From NCBI GenBank assembly GCA_025738555.1, contig JAOVFP010000020.1:372001-436000 (forward strand): a DNA stretch of 64,000 nt, read 5' to 3'. Both the position numbers and the translations under genes were made by a program. The notes beneath the pieces are model-generated. The model ran no database searches and was not told the origin of the DNA. It saw only the letters and a program-made list of their open reading frames with translations. The stretch is from Cyathus striatus. Taxonomy: Eukaryota; Basidiomycota; Agaricomycetes; Agaricales; Nidulariaceae. Position 1 is the first letter of the stretch. Each line of letters opens with the position of its first letter. Below, one piece after another: positions 24,553-36,888 of this stretch.

Positions 24553-27500
24553 TTATTTTTTCCAGGTTTTATTTCTTGAATTTGCGAGTAAAATAGCAAA
24601 TGACTTGATAGTTATATTAACAAGTATGTTCCAGATGTAAGTATTAACATCGACTAGTAAGCATCTCATATTATGGCCCTGTAGCATATGCATACAGTTC
24701 CAGTGTTCCACTGTCCGAAAAGTACACTCAAGCAATCAACTTTCAAAGGCTAACTCCATCCATCTTTAGTTCGAGAGTAAGATTATACCTTCTCGCAAAT
24801 CACCATTCCAGTTTAATCTTATCTAAGTTATCCTCCCTCCTCAAATGCAACAAAAATCTGGCTTCCTCCAAACGCAAACCCGCTTACTCCATCCACTTTC
24901 TTCAAAAGCTGATCTTCAACGGACAATTTAATTCTAACACTACCTACTTGAGTGCGCAGGTGGTACCGCGCAGAAGTGTTTTGTCAATCCATCCGAGATG
25001 CTTAAAAAGGAGATTAAGGATTCGAAGTTGTTTCAAGTTTGGTAAACCGTAAGAGATATAAGTATTATGTTCTCAAATAAAGAAATAGGGCCGGCTAGTG
25101 GCATAGCCCACTACCTTACAATGGTGGATGGTGATATAGTTGGAGTAGAAGGAAGGAACACGAGATACATTACAAATTTTATAGGACATGTATGATAAGC
25201 AGTAATGATCTACATACCGGTAGAATATCGTAAGAAGGAAAGTGAATGACGATGATGAACATTATCAGAGTTATGCTCTTCAGCAATATCAAAAGGAAAC
25301 TGAAAATGTAACGGAAGCTGATGTATACGACAGTATACTTATTGTGTACTCAGTATGCTCAGAAACATCACCGGCACGTCATGCACATGGAAAAGGGCTT
25401 CATTTTGGGTGACTCAACATCTCGTTACGACAGATCTATGTAGAAAGAAAGATGCAGTGTATTATAGATGGTGGGCTGGAGTAGGTCTGAGTACGTACAG
25501 CAGATGGAATCAAAAGTGAGGAAAGTAGTGACAAAACCGTGACATTCCAAAAACGTACAACAACAGCCAATCACGAAGCGGAAAAAAGGGAATTTTTGAT
25601 AACATGCCAGCTGAACTATGAAAAGAATAAACGGAAGATAAAGTTGACGATAATAAACAAAAGACAGAAATATGCACAAACAACACAGAAACGTCCATGA
25701 CAACCACTTATTTAACAGCAACAAACGGACTCAAACGTGGTGAAAACCACAAAACTATGTAATTTGACAATAATAAGCAAGACAGAGAAATATGCACAAC
25801 TGAAATAACTGAGAACATAACAAAATCTGAGGTGTACAAGAACATGAACTGCGCTCAGTAGCCTCAGAAACATCACTGGCTGGAAAAGGAATTCACTTTG
25901 AGGTTGACAAATGCAGTATAGTATTACAAACAATGGGCTGGAATGGGTGTGAGTAGGTGACATTTCGTGACATTCCGAAAACATATGAACCGGAAAAAAT
26001 GTGGAATCTAAAATTTCCCTCTAAGGGAAACCACCGTCCCCTAAAACCCAACTACCTTAAAAGGTAGTGGGAATAATTTGTCTTGTGAGCTGTATAATAT
26101 CCCATTAAGACAAGACTGCTTGACATAACCTATTGTTGCAGGGTATACGGCATTGAGGTAGCTCTAGATGACCCGATGACTTAATATATCTGCGTGACAA
26201 GGGGAGCAACTGAGTTGTTATTGAGTCTACGAGAGTAGAGTAGAGAACCGCGGTCATGCTGGAACTTCAAATGTTTGAATTTGAAACTAAGTACTTACTG
26301 TGCTTATCATTTTTCTGAACTAGCTCCAAGTTCATCATTCATCTCTCATCTCTGCGTTTTTAAAAAGAGTGTGTTAATTAACATCGCTGCATTCTCCACT
26401 AGTAAAAGAAGTAGTCTCCAAAAATTGACCTGAACTTTGAAGGTTGTGTGATAGACAGTGGCCTAACCTAATCTAATCCTTTACAATCCGAGTAATTATG
26501 TGCATTGTACTTACTTTCATCAATCCTCAGCAGGTTTAATACATGCCTTTTAACGTGAGATAATCAGCAGACCAGTGGTTAAATTTGGAATATGTGTCAT
26601 CACTAAATTCGGGCAAACCTCCCGTGAGAATATAATGCAATGTGAGTTGATGTGCGTGGTATGAGCTGATACAATCTTACGTCGGAGCACAATGCTGCAC
26701 ATGGTAATTCATCGCCACCTCAACTAGCTATTTCTTATGGCTATTCATGATTCTAAATGCTGCTCATGGGAAATCATGAGTGCGGCATATTATTGCATTT
26801 GTAGCATGAGACTGTGGTGAGGTTTCTATAGAATCATAAGTTCATTAACACATTTCGATGCAATCATGACTTTCATGTGTGATAATATTGCACATATTCT
26901 TCTTTCCCAAGCAGATGCAGAAAGTATATATATAATGAAATTAGAAAGTCAAATTAAAAATCAGAACAAAATATATATTCATCTATGTACAATGTACACG
27001 GCACTCTGTACTATGGGTCTAAACAACAAAGCTTACCATTCTGTCCTTCGCTTTTCCGGCTGAGATTCTTTCTATGGCAATCAACCCTGTTATGCCGCAT
27101 GTGCTGATGATCCAGGGATACCAAAGGAGTCACTAATATATGAGACTATTAAACGATGAATGTCAGAAAGTTATGGTGATACAGCGACACCCTTACCTAG
27201 ACGAATTCTTGCATCGCTACAGGTGCTACTTAGCCATTAGGAAAATATACAATAACGGCATCAAATGTAATGGACATACTCATGCCTCTACGCACAAAAT
27301 GACTTATCGCCAGAGCTGATACATGTACATGTAAACAGTAGCAAGTATCTATTAGATACGTTATACACTCAATTGAAATGAACATATGAAGGAAATGTAT
27401 AAACTTACTTGTGTGCGAATAAGAAATGTGCAATGGAGTAAAAGTTGGTGATACATCAAAGAGAGGGCTGACAAGTATGAAGTTAAACGCAGGACGAAAG

Positions 27501-30500
27501 ATAGCGAAAGATCCGGTATAATGGGCTTACATATATCTTACTCTACATCGCCACATGGGGTATTCAAAATTCATTTTTAGCGAGAGCGGGAGCTGGCGCG
27601 ACGGATCCTGACTCCTGATGTGTACCAATTCTATTGCAGAATCGACCACACATATTTCTGGACCACAAAAAGTCCAGCCCTACATGTATGTCCGTCATCG
27701 AAATGCCTAGGCACAATTCCGTGAGTATGGGGTAAGACAGTCGGCAGGCCTGAGTGACTGACTTTGCATTTGCCAAGCATTCCGGAAGTTTAGGTACTCT
27801 ATCGCCCATGATCCGCTAGAATCCAGATTGGATCAATCACATGGTTGTAGTACTAAAACATCACGACCACCATTCCGCACTCTAAAGCCATTAAGAACGG
27901 TGTCAGCACACGGACTTCTAATTCCGAGACTTGACGGTGTCTCAATGCTATCTTCGGAAACGTTTAGCTGGAAGGCTCTGTGACACCTTACAAGTTGTGT
28001 AACAGTCATGGGGTAGTACCTGTAAGTCGGACGAGGATACATGCCACGTTTGGCGGGAGAGAACACTCTCAACAACGAGAAGGAAGTTGGGCACCTTTGA
28101 TGAGAAATTGTAATAGTTTCTCATAATGTTATAATCATAGACGAGTTGGTCCGAGTTAAAAATGAACAAGGAGAGTGCTGCATTGCTTCGAAGAGGCGAA
28201 AGTTGACACATACAAAATGCTGCTTATGAGATACTATAATAAAAGACTTGTGAGGCTTATGTGAGTCAAACATAATATGTTGATAAGAGCATACCCGCTT
28301 ATCAACAGTATCTGAGCTCATGAAATGTATATGTCCACTTGTACATATGATACAATATCTTAGTGAGATCAGGGGTGTTGTATACTATGATATCAACATC
28401 ACAACCAGCGCATAACCGCTCATAACCCCCGTGAGACATGTGCGGCTATTTGAGACTTTCAGCGATTTAGTGATGGTTAGTATTGCTGACACAGCGTTGC
28501 AGTACAGTGTGGGTGTTATGTTTCTTTTCTCCAGATTCAATTTCGGTGGCATAAATAAATTTTCCTTACTTTTCCTATCATAGCTGTGTAGTATATAAGC
28601 AAAATAAATAAGTACATGGGTTATAATTACATACATTAGAAATCTCATTCACATCCCAGGATAAGTGGCCTAAATTCCATCAGCAAATCTGCAGGCGCAT
28701 TCTCACGACATTATGTGTCTTTTAAAGACCAAGATGCTGGGAATGTCACAAAAGTGTTCAACTTCGCCGTATCATTTAACTCTAGGTCATTTGCGTTTAA
28801 TGTAGTAGTTATCTTTAAATGTCAATTTAGTCTTTTGAATGTTACCCAAATGCATTCCTTTTCCGACATGAAAGACACATGAAAGACACCTTGAAGCTCA
28901 CTTAATTTGGTAGTAAATCGAAAATTTTCATATATTTCAATTCTATTCAAATACTATGTATAACTACTTTTATACATAATTCATAATTATGTACTACAGA
29001 ATAATATAGCACTAAAATATTGGAACTGTTAGTAATGCAAAAAAGCGAGCCAAGTAATAGATTGCCTACACTCCTGAACAAATGTACTCCCTCCCAGTAC
29101 CCTCCACTGTAGCCTCTATACCGCAAAATTGTACATCTGGAACAACAAATTGCATTGATAATGTTCAGAAATGTTAGAAGATGCGTTGGCATTCAGAAAT
29201 AGTGAAATATAAGCTTAGTACTCACCCAAAACCCAGCTGCGCATCTGCTACTGCACACCAAAACATCGCCCTATTGACATCCTACAGTCACTGAGCGCCT
29301 CCTAAGGAGTGTTCACATAACCTGCTGAGCTTTGCTAACTTGATGAAAAGAGGATTAGCGCAGAGCTTGATGGTATAAGCCAACTCACTTCTATCCTGAT
29401 AGATAATAGTGTTGGGGCAGTAATGGGGCAGGAGGGCTGAACACTGAGAAGGGGCGGTGGGAGGGAGGACGATGCATGAACGGCGACAGGTTCTTCAATT
29501 GAATTTGCTGATCGGCGGAAAGGCTCGAGACTCGGATCCTAAACTTAACATTTAGTGAAATTGCCTGGGCCAGTAGAATCTAGCACGGTTGAGGCTTAAC
29601 TAGATGCCGGCCTATCTGAGGCTCGGTAAACAGGGTCGGGATGCTCGGCATCTATCAGTGATCAACTTGAAACGTTTAACACCAGTTAACGCCCCTGTTC
29701 TGGTTTAACGATTTGGCTTGCATCCCCCCATCCTTCAACTTCTCGTTCTCTCTGTTACTATACAAGTTACTTTGAGCCTTAATAATACTTATGCCATATG
29801 AGTTGTAGATTGTGCAAATTGTATACATGTACCATAGCATACCCAGAGCGGATATGTACTACACATTGATATAGTTAGTAAATGTTAGAATGCAATGAAA
29901 GACGGGACGCAAACGGAATACCGACCGAATGCAAATCCATGTTTTGAAGAGGCGAACAACGGAGAGAAAGTCAATGTTGATGACGGAAGAGAAAGATAAC
30001 TCATAATGCCAACGCAAATGTCACCTAACGTCACTTTGAAAGACAATGTGCCGAAAGTTCTCACGAATGCGCATGCAGATTTGCTGATGTCTATTGAAAA
30101 GAAAAAGATGACCAGTAATGGAAGCTACTGAAGTCCGAGGACATTCATGCTGCTTCTTCACCATGTATCAATTTTATGAATTGGTACAATCTTCAAATGC
30201 TATGCGGACATTGTTGTACATAATTTTCGCACCTTACTCACATGGATTATTGGCTCTTCACGACATATACATCCTCGCTAATATGTCGTTATCAATTAAG
30301 TCAAATTATCCCACTGGTAGTATTACTTAGTCATAGACTCATAGTACTCTTACTTGTTTTTCAAGTTATCGAGATACTACCATTTGATCACATTTTCTTT
30401 TCAATAAAATAATTAACGTATTAACTTTTCACTCTAACAAGTCACATAGGGCGGTACTGTTCGAAGTTGTACTTACATGTAGCTTGTTACAATCAAGAAG

Positions 30501-30855
30501 GTTATTTTTCTGTGGTGTGTCTTGCCAGATCTTCCGAGTCCGAAGTTAAATTACAATAAGCCATTAGTGAACAAAGCCTCGAAGCTGGTCAAGTCCAGGT
30601 CAAGTCATCAGTCGCTCCACAAAGCGAACGGCTAGATAAGACTTGAAACATCGGCTCCCATTCAGAACCGAAGATTTCTTTTTCTTTTCATTTTATGCTC
30701 GGGATATTACTGCATTACTTATATTCCCGCTGAATAACTGTGCATTCTTCCATGATAAACTTGGACCATGGCAAGTAGAAAATGTCTTAGATAGGTCTGA
30801 ATTCTGGAGTCACTGTGCCAAAGTAATGACATACTACTACATGTAAAGTTTAAAA
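24553..30855. other. AT-rich gene-poor region (6.3 kb)
   Basis: The longest stretch without a supportable gene. It starts right after the tRNA. It holds an imperfect tandem duplication (25345-25990, listed separately) and a possible inverted pair: CCCACTACCTT at about 25109 and its reverse complement at about 26055-26066. It also has a short GC-richer island at 27560-28075, and another at about 29280-29700 with no clear coding. Minus-strand frames at 27564-27809 and 27833-28075 are open but unrecognised. Open frames elsewhere are short, AT-driven and domain-free. The picture fits decayed transposable elements collected beside a tRNA gene, but I could not identify any reverse transcriptase or transposase. 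Confidence 0.45.
25345..25990. repeat. Degenerate tandem duplication
   Basis: Two diverged units can be aligned by eye. The 25345-25560 stretch (CAGAAACATCACCGGC ... GTGGGCTGGAGTAGGT ... GTGACATTCCAAAAAC) recurs at about 25855-25985 (CAGAAACATCACTGGC ... ATGGGCTGGAATGGGT ... GTGACATTCCGAAAAC). A second block at about 25640-25690 (TAATAAACAAAAGACAGAAA, then TATGCACAA) recurs at about 25767-25800. The copies differ by many substitutions and indels, so the duplication is old. No coding content was recognised. Confidence 0.6.
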
Positions 30856-31670
30856 CTAGAATGAGACCTTAGAAACTGTTTCATAGAATACCTTTCCTTG
30901 AATATAAGAAATCTCAAGCTCAAGTGTGGAGGGCTGGCGAGATCCATTACTTCCTGCAAGAGTTCCAGCACCCCATGGAGAACCTGAAAAACGATAATAT
31001 AAACTTCAATAAATTAATGCATCTCATTGACAGAGATATAGCATACCACCGTGAACTTCACTGATGTTACTCAGTTGAGAGAAAGTGTGCTTATAGCCCA
31101 GGGGAACGTAGATAATGCCATGATGAGTGAAGGTCGAAAGGGTATTCAAAACAGTGGTTTCCTGTCCGCCGCCGAGACCCGCAGTGGACACAAATACACT
31201 GGCGTATTTTCCATGGAGCTTACCTCCAGCCCAAAGTTGGCCAGTTGCATCCCAAAAGGCTTTCCACTGAGCGGGCATGGTGCCATAACGTGTAGGGATA
31301 CCAAAAATGAAGGCATCATATTCAGTGAGGGTGTGTACACTGGCTATTTCCACCTCGGGTTTAGGAGGGGCATGCATCTTGCTGAGGACATCTTCCGGAA
31401 GCGTTTCTGGTACTCTGATAAGTGATTTATATATTTTATCATTAGATGGGTTGCATGGTAGTAGGTACATATGGCATGTTTAATGACATACTGATAAATA
31501 TCGGCCTTTCCGCCTATGCTCTCAACCCCAGCCTTAACAGATTCTGCCACTGTATAATATCAACATCAGCATGCAACGAATGATGCGATGGAATGTCCAT
31601 ATTGAAGCTTACGCTTATAAATGTGACCATACATTGAGTAAATAATAATCGCAACTTTTGGAGTTGACAT
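30856..31670 (-). CDS. WrbA/Pst2-type NAD(P)H:quinone oxidoreductase, copy 1
   Basis: A flavodoxin-fold FMN enzyme that reduces quinones by two electrons and protects against redox cycling. Wood-decay fungi use such enzymes on lignin-derived quinones. ATG 31670 starts [19 protein letters not shown], the phosphate-binding strand-loop of the flavodoxin fold. Short introns separate [19 protein letters not shown] and [20 protein letters not shown]. The catalytic-core exon follows: [50 protein letters not shown], and [20 protein letters not shown]. The last exon is [20 protein letters not shown] plus [21 protein letters not shown], stopping at 30856. All WrbA signatures (PTRYG, GGGQE, HHG, SPWGA) are present and the length of about 200 residues is normal. 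A near-identical paralogue lies just upstream in tandem. Confidence 0.95.
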
Positions 31671-31943
31671 TTCAACGATGGTCTAGAAAGGTGGACAATA
31701 AAGCGAAAATCTGTAGCCGGGGAAACTTGGAAAATATTCTCCTATAGTGACGCCTCTTATGTATTGGATGAGCACATATGAGGTAGATCGATAGACAAGA
31801 TATAGCAATGATAAATCACAAGTTGATGTACATACAGGCTGATACATCACGCGTGCTGACAGAAACAGACCCCTTCAAATGCATATACTTACAAACAAAT
31901 ACTGCACGCTAACTTCAACTTCGGGGGGCCTCAACTTAATTGG

Positions 31944-32341
31944 TTACTACTGGATAATTTCGACCAAGTGTTCGGACCCTTTCAGGTGTGACGGTCCAAA
32001 CCTCTGTTCGCAGCCCTATAGAATGTGTGACACCTGAAGTGAACTGTTCGCAGCTTAAGCCATTGGGTGAGCAAAATTTAAGCTGGAATAGATTTGAATG
32101 GCTTTCAAGTGTAATTATTATACTCATTACACACTTCAGGAGGTATATATTGGTGTCAATACTGTTTTAAATATTACTACTTATTTTATTTTATTTTTAA
32201 CGATTTTTCACAATTTTTTATTTTCCTTGTACCTGTGTTCATGAGTCTTTGTGACGCGTGACCAACAGCTAAATCTGTTCTGTTCATGGCCCTGTGTGAC
32301 GCGTGACCGAACAGTTGGTCGAAATTATCCAGTAACAGTAA
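31944..32341. mobile_element. Non-autonomous DNA-transposon-like element with terminal inverted repeats
   Basis: A stretch of about 400 bp bounded by inverted repeats. The left arm at 31949-31975 begins ACTGGATAATTTCGACCAA. The right arm at 32307-32333 is its reverse complement, with 26 of 27 positions matching. A further TTACT is shared outside this core, offset by 3 nt. Two copies of GTGACGCGTGAC lie just inside the right end (32251-32262 and 32296-32307), and partly related GTGTGAC motifs lie inside the left end. No transposase frame is present. I did not find a convincing target-site duplication, so the exact ends are uncertain. It sits between the two quinone-reductase paralogues, about 270 bp upstream of copy 1. 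Confidence 0.7.
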
Positions 32342-32728
32342 GTATACTTACTAACTTCGCCGTTTCCACTCTCTTCCGTCTCCTTTTGTGGCCGTGTTTA
32401 ACTTTTCCTGATAGCCTGGCGGGTACAACGTGGCATCATAGTAACTGTCTTTCGATTAGCAGTCCATTTTTTCAAAGTTGATGGGTGCTCGAACGTGAAT
32501 TTGAACAGTGTCAATAAGTCGAAGTTAGTAATGTTTACCCTCCAGGCTCCTTCAAGTAAGTATACGATGTACTTAGTGTAGGTTCCATCATGAAGCAGAA
32601 GAATCTACCATCTAGTACTACATAAGTACTTAATTGCTTCCAACTTCAAGACACCACTCGGAATTATCGCGATGCTAGCAATTGGCTAGCAAATGTTCTA
32701 ATTTAGACACTAGCGCTCAAAAAGGCTT

Positions 32729-32746
32729 ATTATTATTATTATTATA
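32729..32746. repeat. TTA/TAT microsatellite
   Basis: A short run of TTA trinucleotides immediately downstream of the second quinone-reductase stop codon, in its 3' flank. No function is indicated. Confidence 0.7.
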
Positions 32747-32764
32747 TAGTACCAGGATGCCACT

Positions 32765-33562
32765 TCAGCTGAATGAAACCTTGGAAACGGTCTCATAGAA
32801 TGTTTTGCCTTGAATGTGTGCAATATCATGCTCAAGAGCGGAGGGTACGCGAGAATTATTACCATCAGAGAGGGTTCCAGCTCCCCACGGGGACCCTAAA
32901 TTAATTAATTTCACTATTGAATGTCATCTACCACTTAATAATATAAGTAAGAACGTACCACCGCGAACCTCAGTAATGTTGTTCAGCTGTGAAAATGCGT
33001 GCTTGTAACCTAAGGGAACGAATATAATCCCATGGTGCGTGAAAGTAGACATGGTATTTAAAACAGTTTCTTCTTGTCCACCGCCAAGGGTGCTGGTGGA
33101 TACAAACACACTGGCGTACTTGCCATGGAGTCGACCTTCAGCCCAAAGTTTTCCAGTCGCATCCCAAAAGGCTTTCCATTGAGCAGGCATGGAGCCATAG
33201 CGGGTGGGAATTCCGAAAACGAAAGCGTCATATTCAGTGAGAGTTGTTATACTGGCAACTTGGATGTCAGGCTTGGGCGGAGCGTGAACCTTGGTGAGAA
33301 TATCCTGTGAGAGTGTTTCTGGGACTCTAAAAAAATTATAGCAGGTTATGTATAAACGTTTCAAATTACAGGTATTAATGACGAACTGAAGGATATCTGC
33401 CTTTCCTCCAGCGCTCTCTATTCCAGATTTTACGGATTCAGCTACTGCAAAACATCAACATGAGACACTGGATATCAACTTGATTGCTAAAATTTGACAC
33501 ATACACTGAAAGATGTGGCCGTACATTGAGTATATAATAATGGCCACTCTTGGGGGCGGCAT
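32765..33562 (-). CDS. WrbA/Pst2-type NAD(P)H:quinone oxidoreductase, copy 2
   Basis: A paralogue of the gene at 30856-31670 with the same exon plan. ATG 33562 starts [19 protein letters not shown]. Next come [19 protein letters not shown] and [20 protein letters not shown]. The core exon has [40 protein letters not shown] and [20 protein letters not shown]. The last exon is [20 protein letters not shown], ending [11 protein letters not shown] with TGA at 32767-32765. The FMN-site and dimer motifs are all intact. The two proteins are highly similar through the core exon and differ mostly in surface stretches, so the duplication kept both under selection. Induction by aromatic compounds is expected from the family but cannot be read from the sequence. 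Confidence 0.95.
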
Positions 33563-34661
33563 TTTGAAGGAACAAGAGAAGACAGTTGAATACAATAGTG
33601 AAAGGTTATGATACTAAAGGTCTGATATAATAACAGAATGGTTGTCGCTCTTTTATATCACAACGGCATAGCACCTAAACTGGGAGACTCGTACGAGCTT
33701 CTTCCAGTGGTTTCATGTTTTTGAAGCGGTGATGACACTTACTGCATATTATTATCAGCCAAGACCAAGATAAATAGTTGAGATTGAGATTGAGAAATCA
33801 CTTACTGAGTGATCAGATGCATATGCAATTTTTGAGTACATTTCATCCGCGAAGTACGGCCGACGAGCATAGGTAAATCAATGTTTAAAGTAGTACTGTG
33901 GCAGACTCGCGGAGGTGTCCACATGTCTACATGTCAATATTCAACTTCAACAAGGTATGATCTGCGGTGAGCACGGGTATGCTATCCGTTACGGATACGT
34001 ATAGCCGCAAAAGCAGCAGTTTCTATAGGAAGTAAAAGTAGAAAAGCAAATGCAATCATTAGGTATGTGTAAGCAGCTGATGAATTGTAACTTTATCATG
34101 CTCTTGTCCAATTCAATTCGTCATATGGGCTGGGCTGTTCTCCATCGTGTGACCGGTTTCACAATAACTTCTCCTTAGAGAAGCTAGCCTAGATAGATAG
34201 CTATGTCAATATCAGCACTGGAACCAAGCGTGGACGTTGACAACCGCACTTGAACAAGTCGCTGGTACATATACAGTGTGCCAATATATTACATAAGTAC
34301 TTGTCGACTCAATGTTGACCTGGACATGAGAATATTTTTCATCCTGACAAGTTTGCGCAAATTCCAAGTCCTAATACATACTAAGAACTTTATATAAGTA
34401 CCGTAACTCAGCAATCCAATCCCACATGGTATGTAGCTGCCTGCACCTAAGTTCCTGCACTGTTGTTTCTACCAAATATCTCGGAAAGAGCACTTGTAAG
34501 CTAAAGTAACATTTGGTTTTTGAATCATGTCTAAGCATGATTCCTAGCCATCTCCATCCGTCCTCTGGTATTACTTAGAAATCACCAGGCGTACGTAGCC
34601 TTCCGAGTTGACTCAAAATTATAATACATACACAAGTATGTTTAAGAACATACCACACCAA
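33563..34661. other. Intergenic region between quinone reductase and P450
   Basis: 1.1 kb holding the promoter of quinone-reductase copy 2 and the 3' flank of the second P450. Several short ACATAAGTACTT-like motifs occur (for example near 34292), and the same motif recurs near 32622 and 40528. No gene was recognised. Confidence 0.45.
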
Positions 34662-36888
34662 CTAATGCCGGGGTTGGAACCTCACTCGGGCATTCACTGG
34701 TGTGATAGTGACGCCAGGCTTCCACTTCAGCATTTCTTGCTTTTGTTGTTCGAATGGCTTCCCATTCATATCTACAGGAAGCAGGACCTTATATCTGCGA
34801 ATAAGACTCGCCAAGACACATATGCCTTCTGTAAGCGCGAATCGCTGGCCGATACACGTCCTATGTCCTGCAGAGAATGCAATGACTAAAACAGTAATTT
34901 ACTAATACCATAGCACCATTTAAACTGAGGTACGTACAAGCATCTCTCGGCCATTTGTAGGTATCGGTATCAATAAAACGACTTGGTTTAAATTCTTCAA
35001 CGTCATCTCCCCAATGAATCGCTATCAGATGTATTTATTTTAGAAAGAACTCTTTCTTCTTATATTGTACTCACGATTCTTATGCAACCCAAAGGTATCC
35101 AAAATGACGATACTTCCAGCTTTTATTGGAACAGTTATTTCTTTTACTGATCCAATTTTACCTTCAGAAGTAGTAGAGAACCGTTTAGCTTTCAGCCTTG
35201 TATCTGAAAGTGTATGCCTTGCCATACGAGCGACCGGGGGATATAAACGCACTGCTTCGTGGAATACGGCAGACGTGTACTCCTGTAAATTTTTGATACA
35301 CATTAAGTTAAGCTTACGAGAATGAAAACTCCTCACCAGCCGTGACATCGACTCTTTATACGACTAATGACATAATCCATAATTATATGTACAATTTAAT
35401 GTTATCAAGTTAGAACTTACGGTGTGGCTATTTGGTGTAGGAGCTCCGTTTGGCCAAAGCCGTAGTGCTTCTTCGAATACTTTCTCCTGAATGTCAGGGT
35501 ATAATGCAAGGAGTATTATAACAAAACAGAGCGTGTGCGCAGTCGTTTCTAAGGTCGCTTAGAATGCAATATTATTAATGAGTTACGCTGAGCTTACCGT
35601 GACCAGCAAGTAAAAATACCTAATTGAAGGAACCGAGATTTTTTAAAGTTTGTCGCAGTAATACAAACGATGAAATACCCACGAATATGTCCGACAACAG
35701 TTCGTCATCAGTCAGTCTTCTTCCATTAACATCACCCTCTTGCGTCATATTAGCTTCGACAAGATTACGAAGTAGAGCAGCATCCATAGGTTTTACTCTA
35801 CCCCCCGCGACCCAATCACGAGCAAGTCCGACAAGGTCCAACATATGATACTTCAACACTTCAAATGATTCCTTGGTCTCTTTCAAAAAAGAAGTCACAA
35901 TAGGGATATGAATTCGCTCCGACAAAGCATATATCCAAACCGGTGTCAGAGCCTTCGGGATTAAACTCATAATAGCGGACGCGAGTGCAGGGCGGAAAGC
36001 AACTTTATGCCCCGGCGGAGGCTCAGTTTTTCTGTCTTCGGACCAAGAGACACATCGTCCAAACCCAGCAGAAGATATCACGAGAAGAGTCACTTGTGCA
36101 AAGTCATGGAGAAGATCTACCGAGATTTCCGCTGTGTTCTTGGTGGATCTATCCAGTTCGTTAAACCATTCACTGGCGACGCGTATCGTTTCTTTCCACA
36201 CGAAAGCGTTGTTTGCCTGTGCCGACACTTATAAATTAGAACACAAAAATATGCCGCTGTCGGTCGGCTTACTTCGTTGAAGGCAGTTTTTGCCACTGTG
36301 CGATGCCGTTTCCATTCTACACCTTCAGTGCCAACCAAGTTCTGTCCGTAGATATTAATTGTCTCGTACTGGCGTGTTTAACAATTAACTTGCAGTTAAA
36401 GAGGTAATCGGTTCACCTACAGCTTCGACATCCTTTACGAAAACAGCGCGGTCTGTGCTGACAGTTTTGATAGAATCCGCATCGCTTAGCCAGAACGTGG
36501 GTATCTCCCCAGAGAAGGTGATGGATGACAGAATAGTGGTTCCATGTTTGCGGTAGACTTCACAAGCCTGCATCAGAAAGCACTTTGAGCCCAGCTTTAG
36601 TGTACATACAAGAAAAGTCCGCAAAATAGTATCCAATTTGCCCTTTGAAGGGGAATATGGGCCCAAGAGCCAAGGCTGCAGTTCGAAAAGGATGCAACCA
36701 AGTTATGGCTTGTCCTGGGGTATCTCTTTGTTTTGAGGGGTGAATATGCGTTGAGCTCCACGAACACAAGTGGCGCACCCTAGAAGCTTCCTGGCATATC
36801 TCACAGCAACTACTTTCTGCGCAATAGTTTTTATCAGCCATAGCGATAGGACTGAGGCCCCAAGTTGCAGGACATTGAGAGGTGGCAT
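34662..36888 (-). CDS. Cytochrome P450 monooxygenase, second gene (multi-exon)
   Basis: A membrane-anchored P450, not closely related to the one at 231-2177. ATG 36888 starts MPPLNVLQLGASVLSLWLIK, the anchor. I join RYARKLLG to DTPGQAITWLHPFRTAALAL by an intron of about 58 nt; a stop in the first exon's frame is thereby skipped. The next junction gives YYFADFSFYRKHGTTILSS. Downstream exons carry NLVGTEGVEWKRHRTVAKTA, then the I-helix rebuilt over an intron as FLLAGHETTAHT. The ExxR motif is in FHEAVRLYPP. The PERF-like region is FKPSRFID, and the haem pocket is AFSAGHRTCIGQRFALTEG, with its cysteine at about 34840. It ends VRFQPRH at 34662. All catalytic hallmarks are intact. Substrate is unknown. 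Its position beside two quinone reductases and ABC-transporter genes hints at aromatic or xenobiotic metabolism. Confidence 0.9.

Noticed and set aside
25109..26066. A 1-kb transposon with CCCACTACCTT inverted ends
   Set aside because: Only about 11-12 bp match, there are no target duplications and the arms diverge immediately. It is kept as a remark in the gene-desert entry.
36700..36720. Apparent in-frame stop in the first exon of the second P450
   Set aside because: A GTGCGC donor after KLLG and an ACAAAG acceptor remove the stop and give DTPGQAITWLHPF in the right frame. It is an intron, not a lesion.
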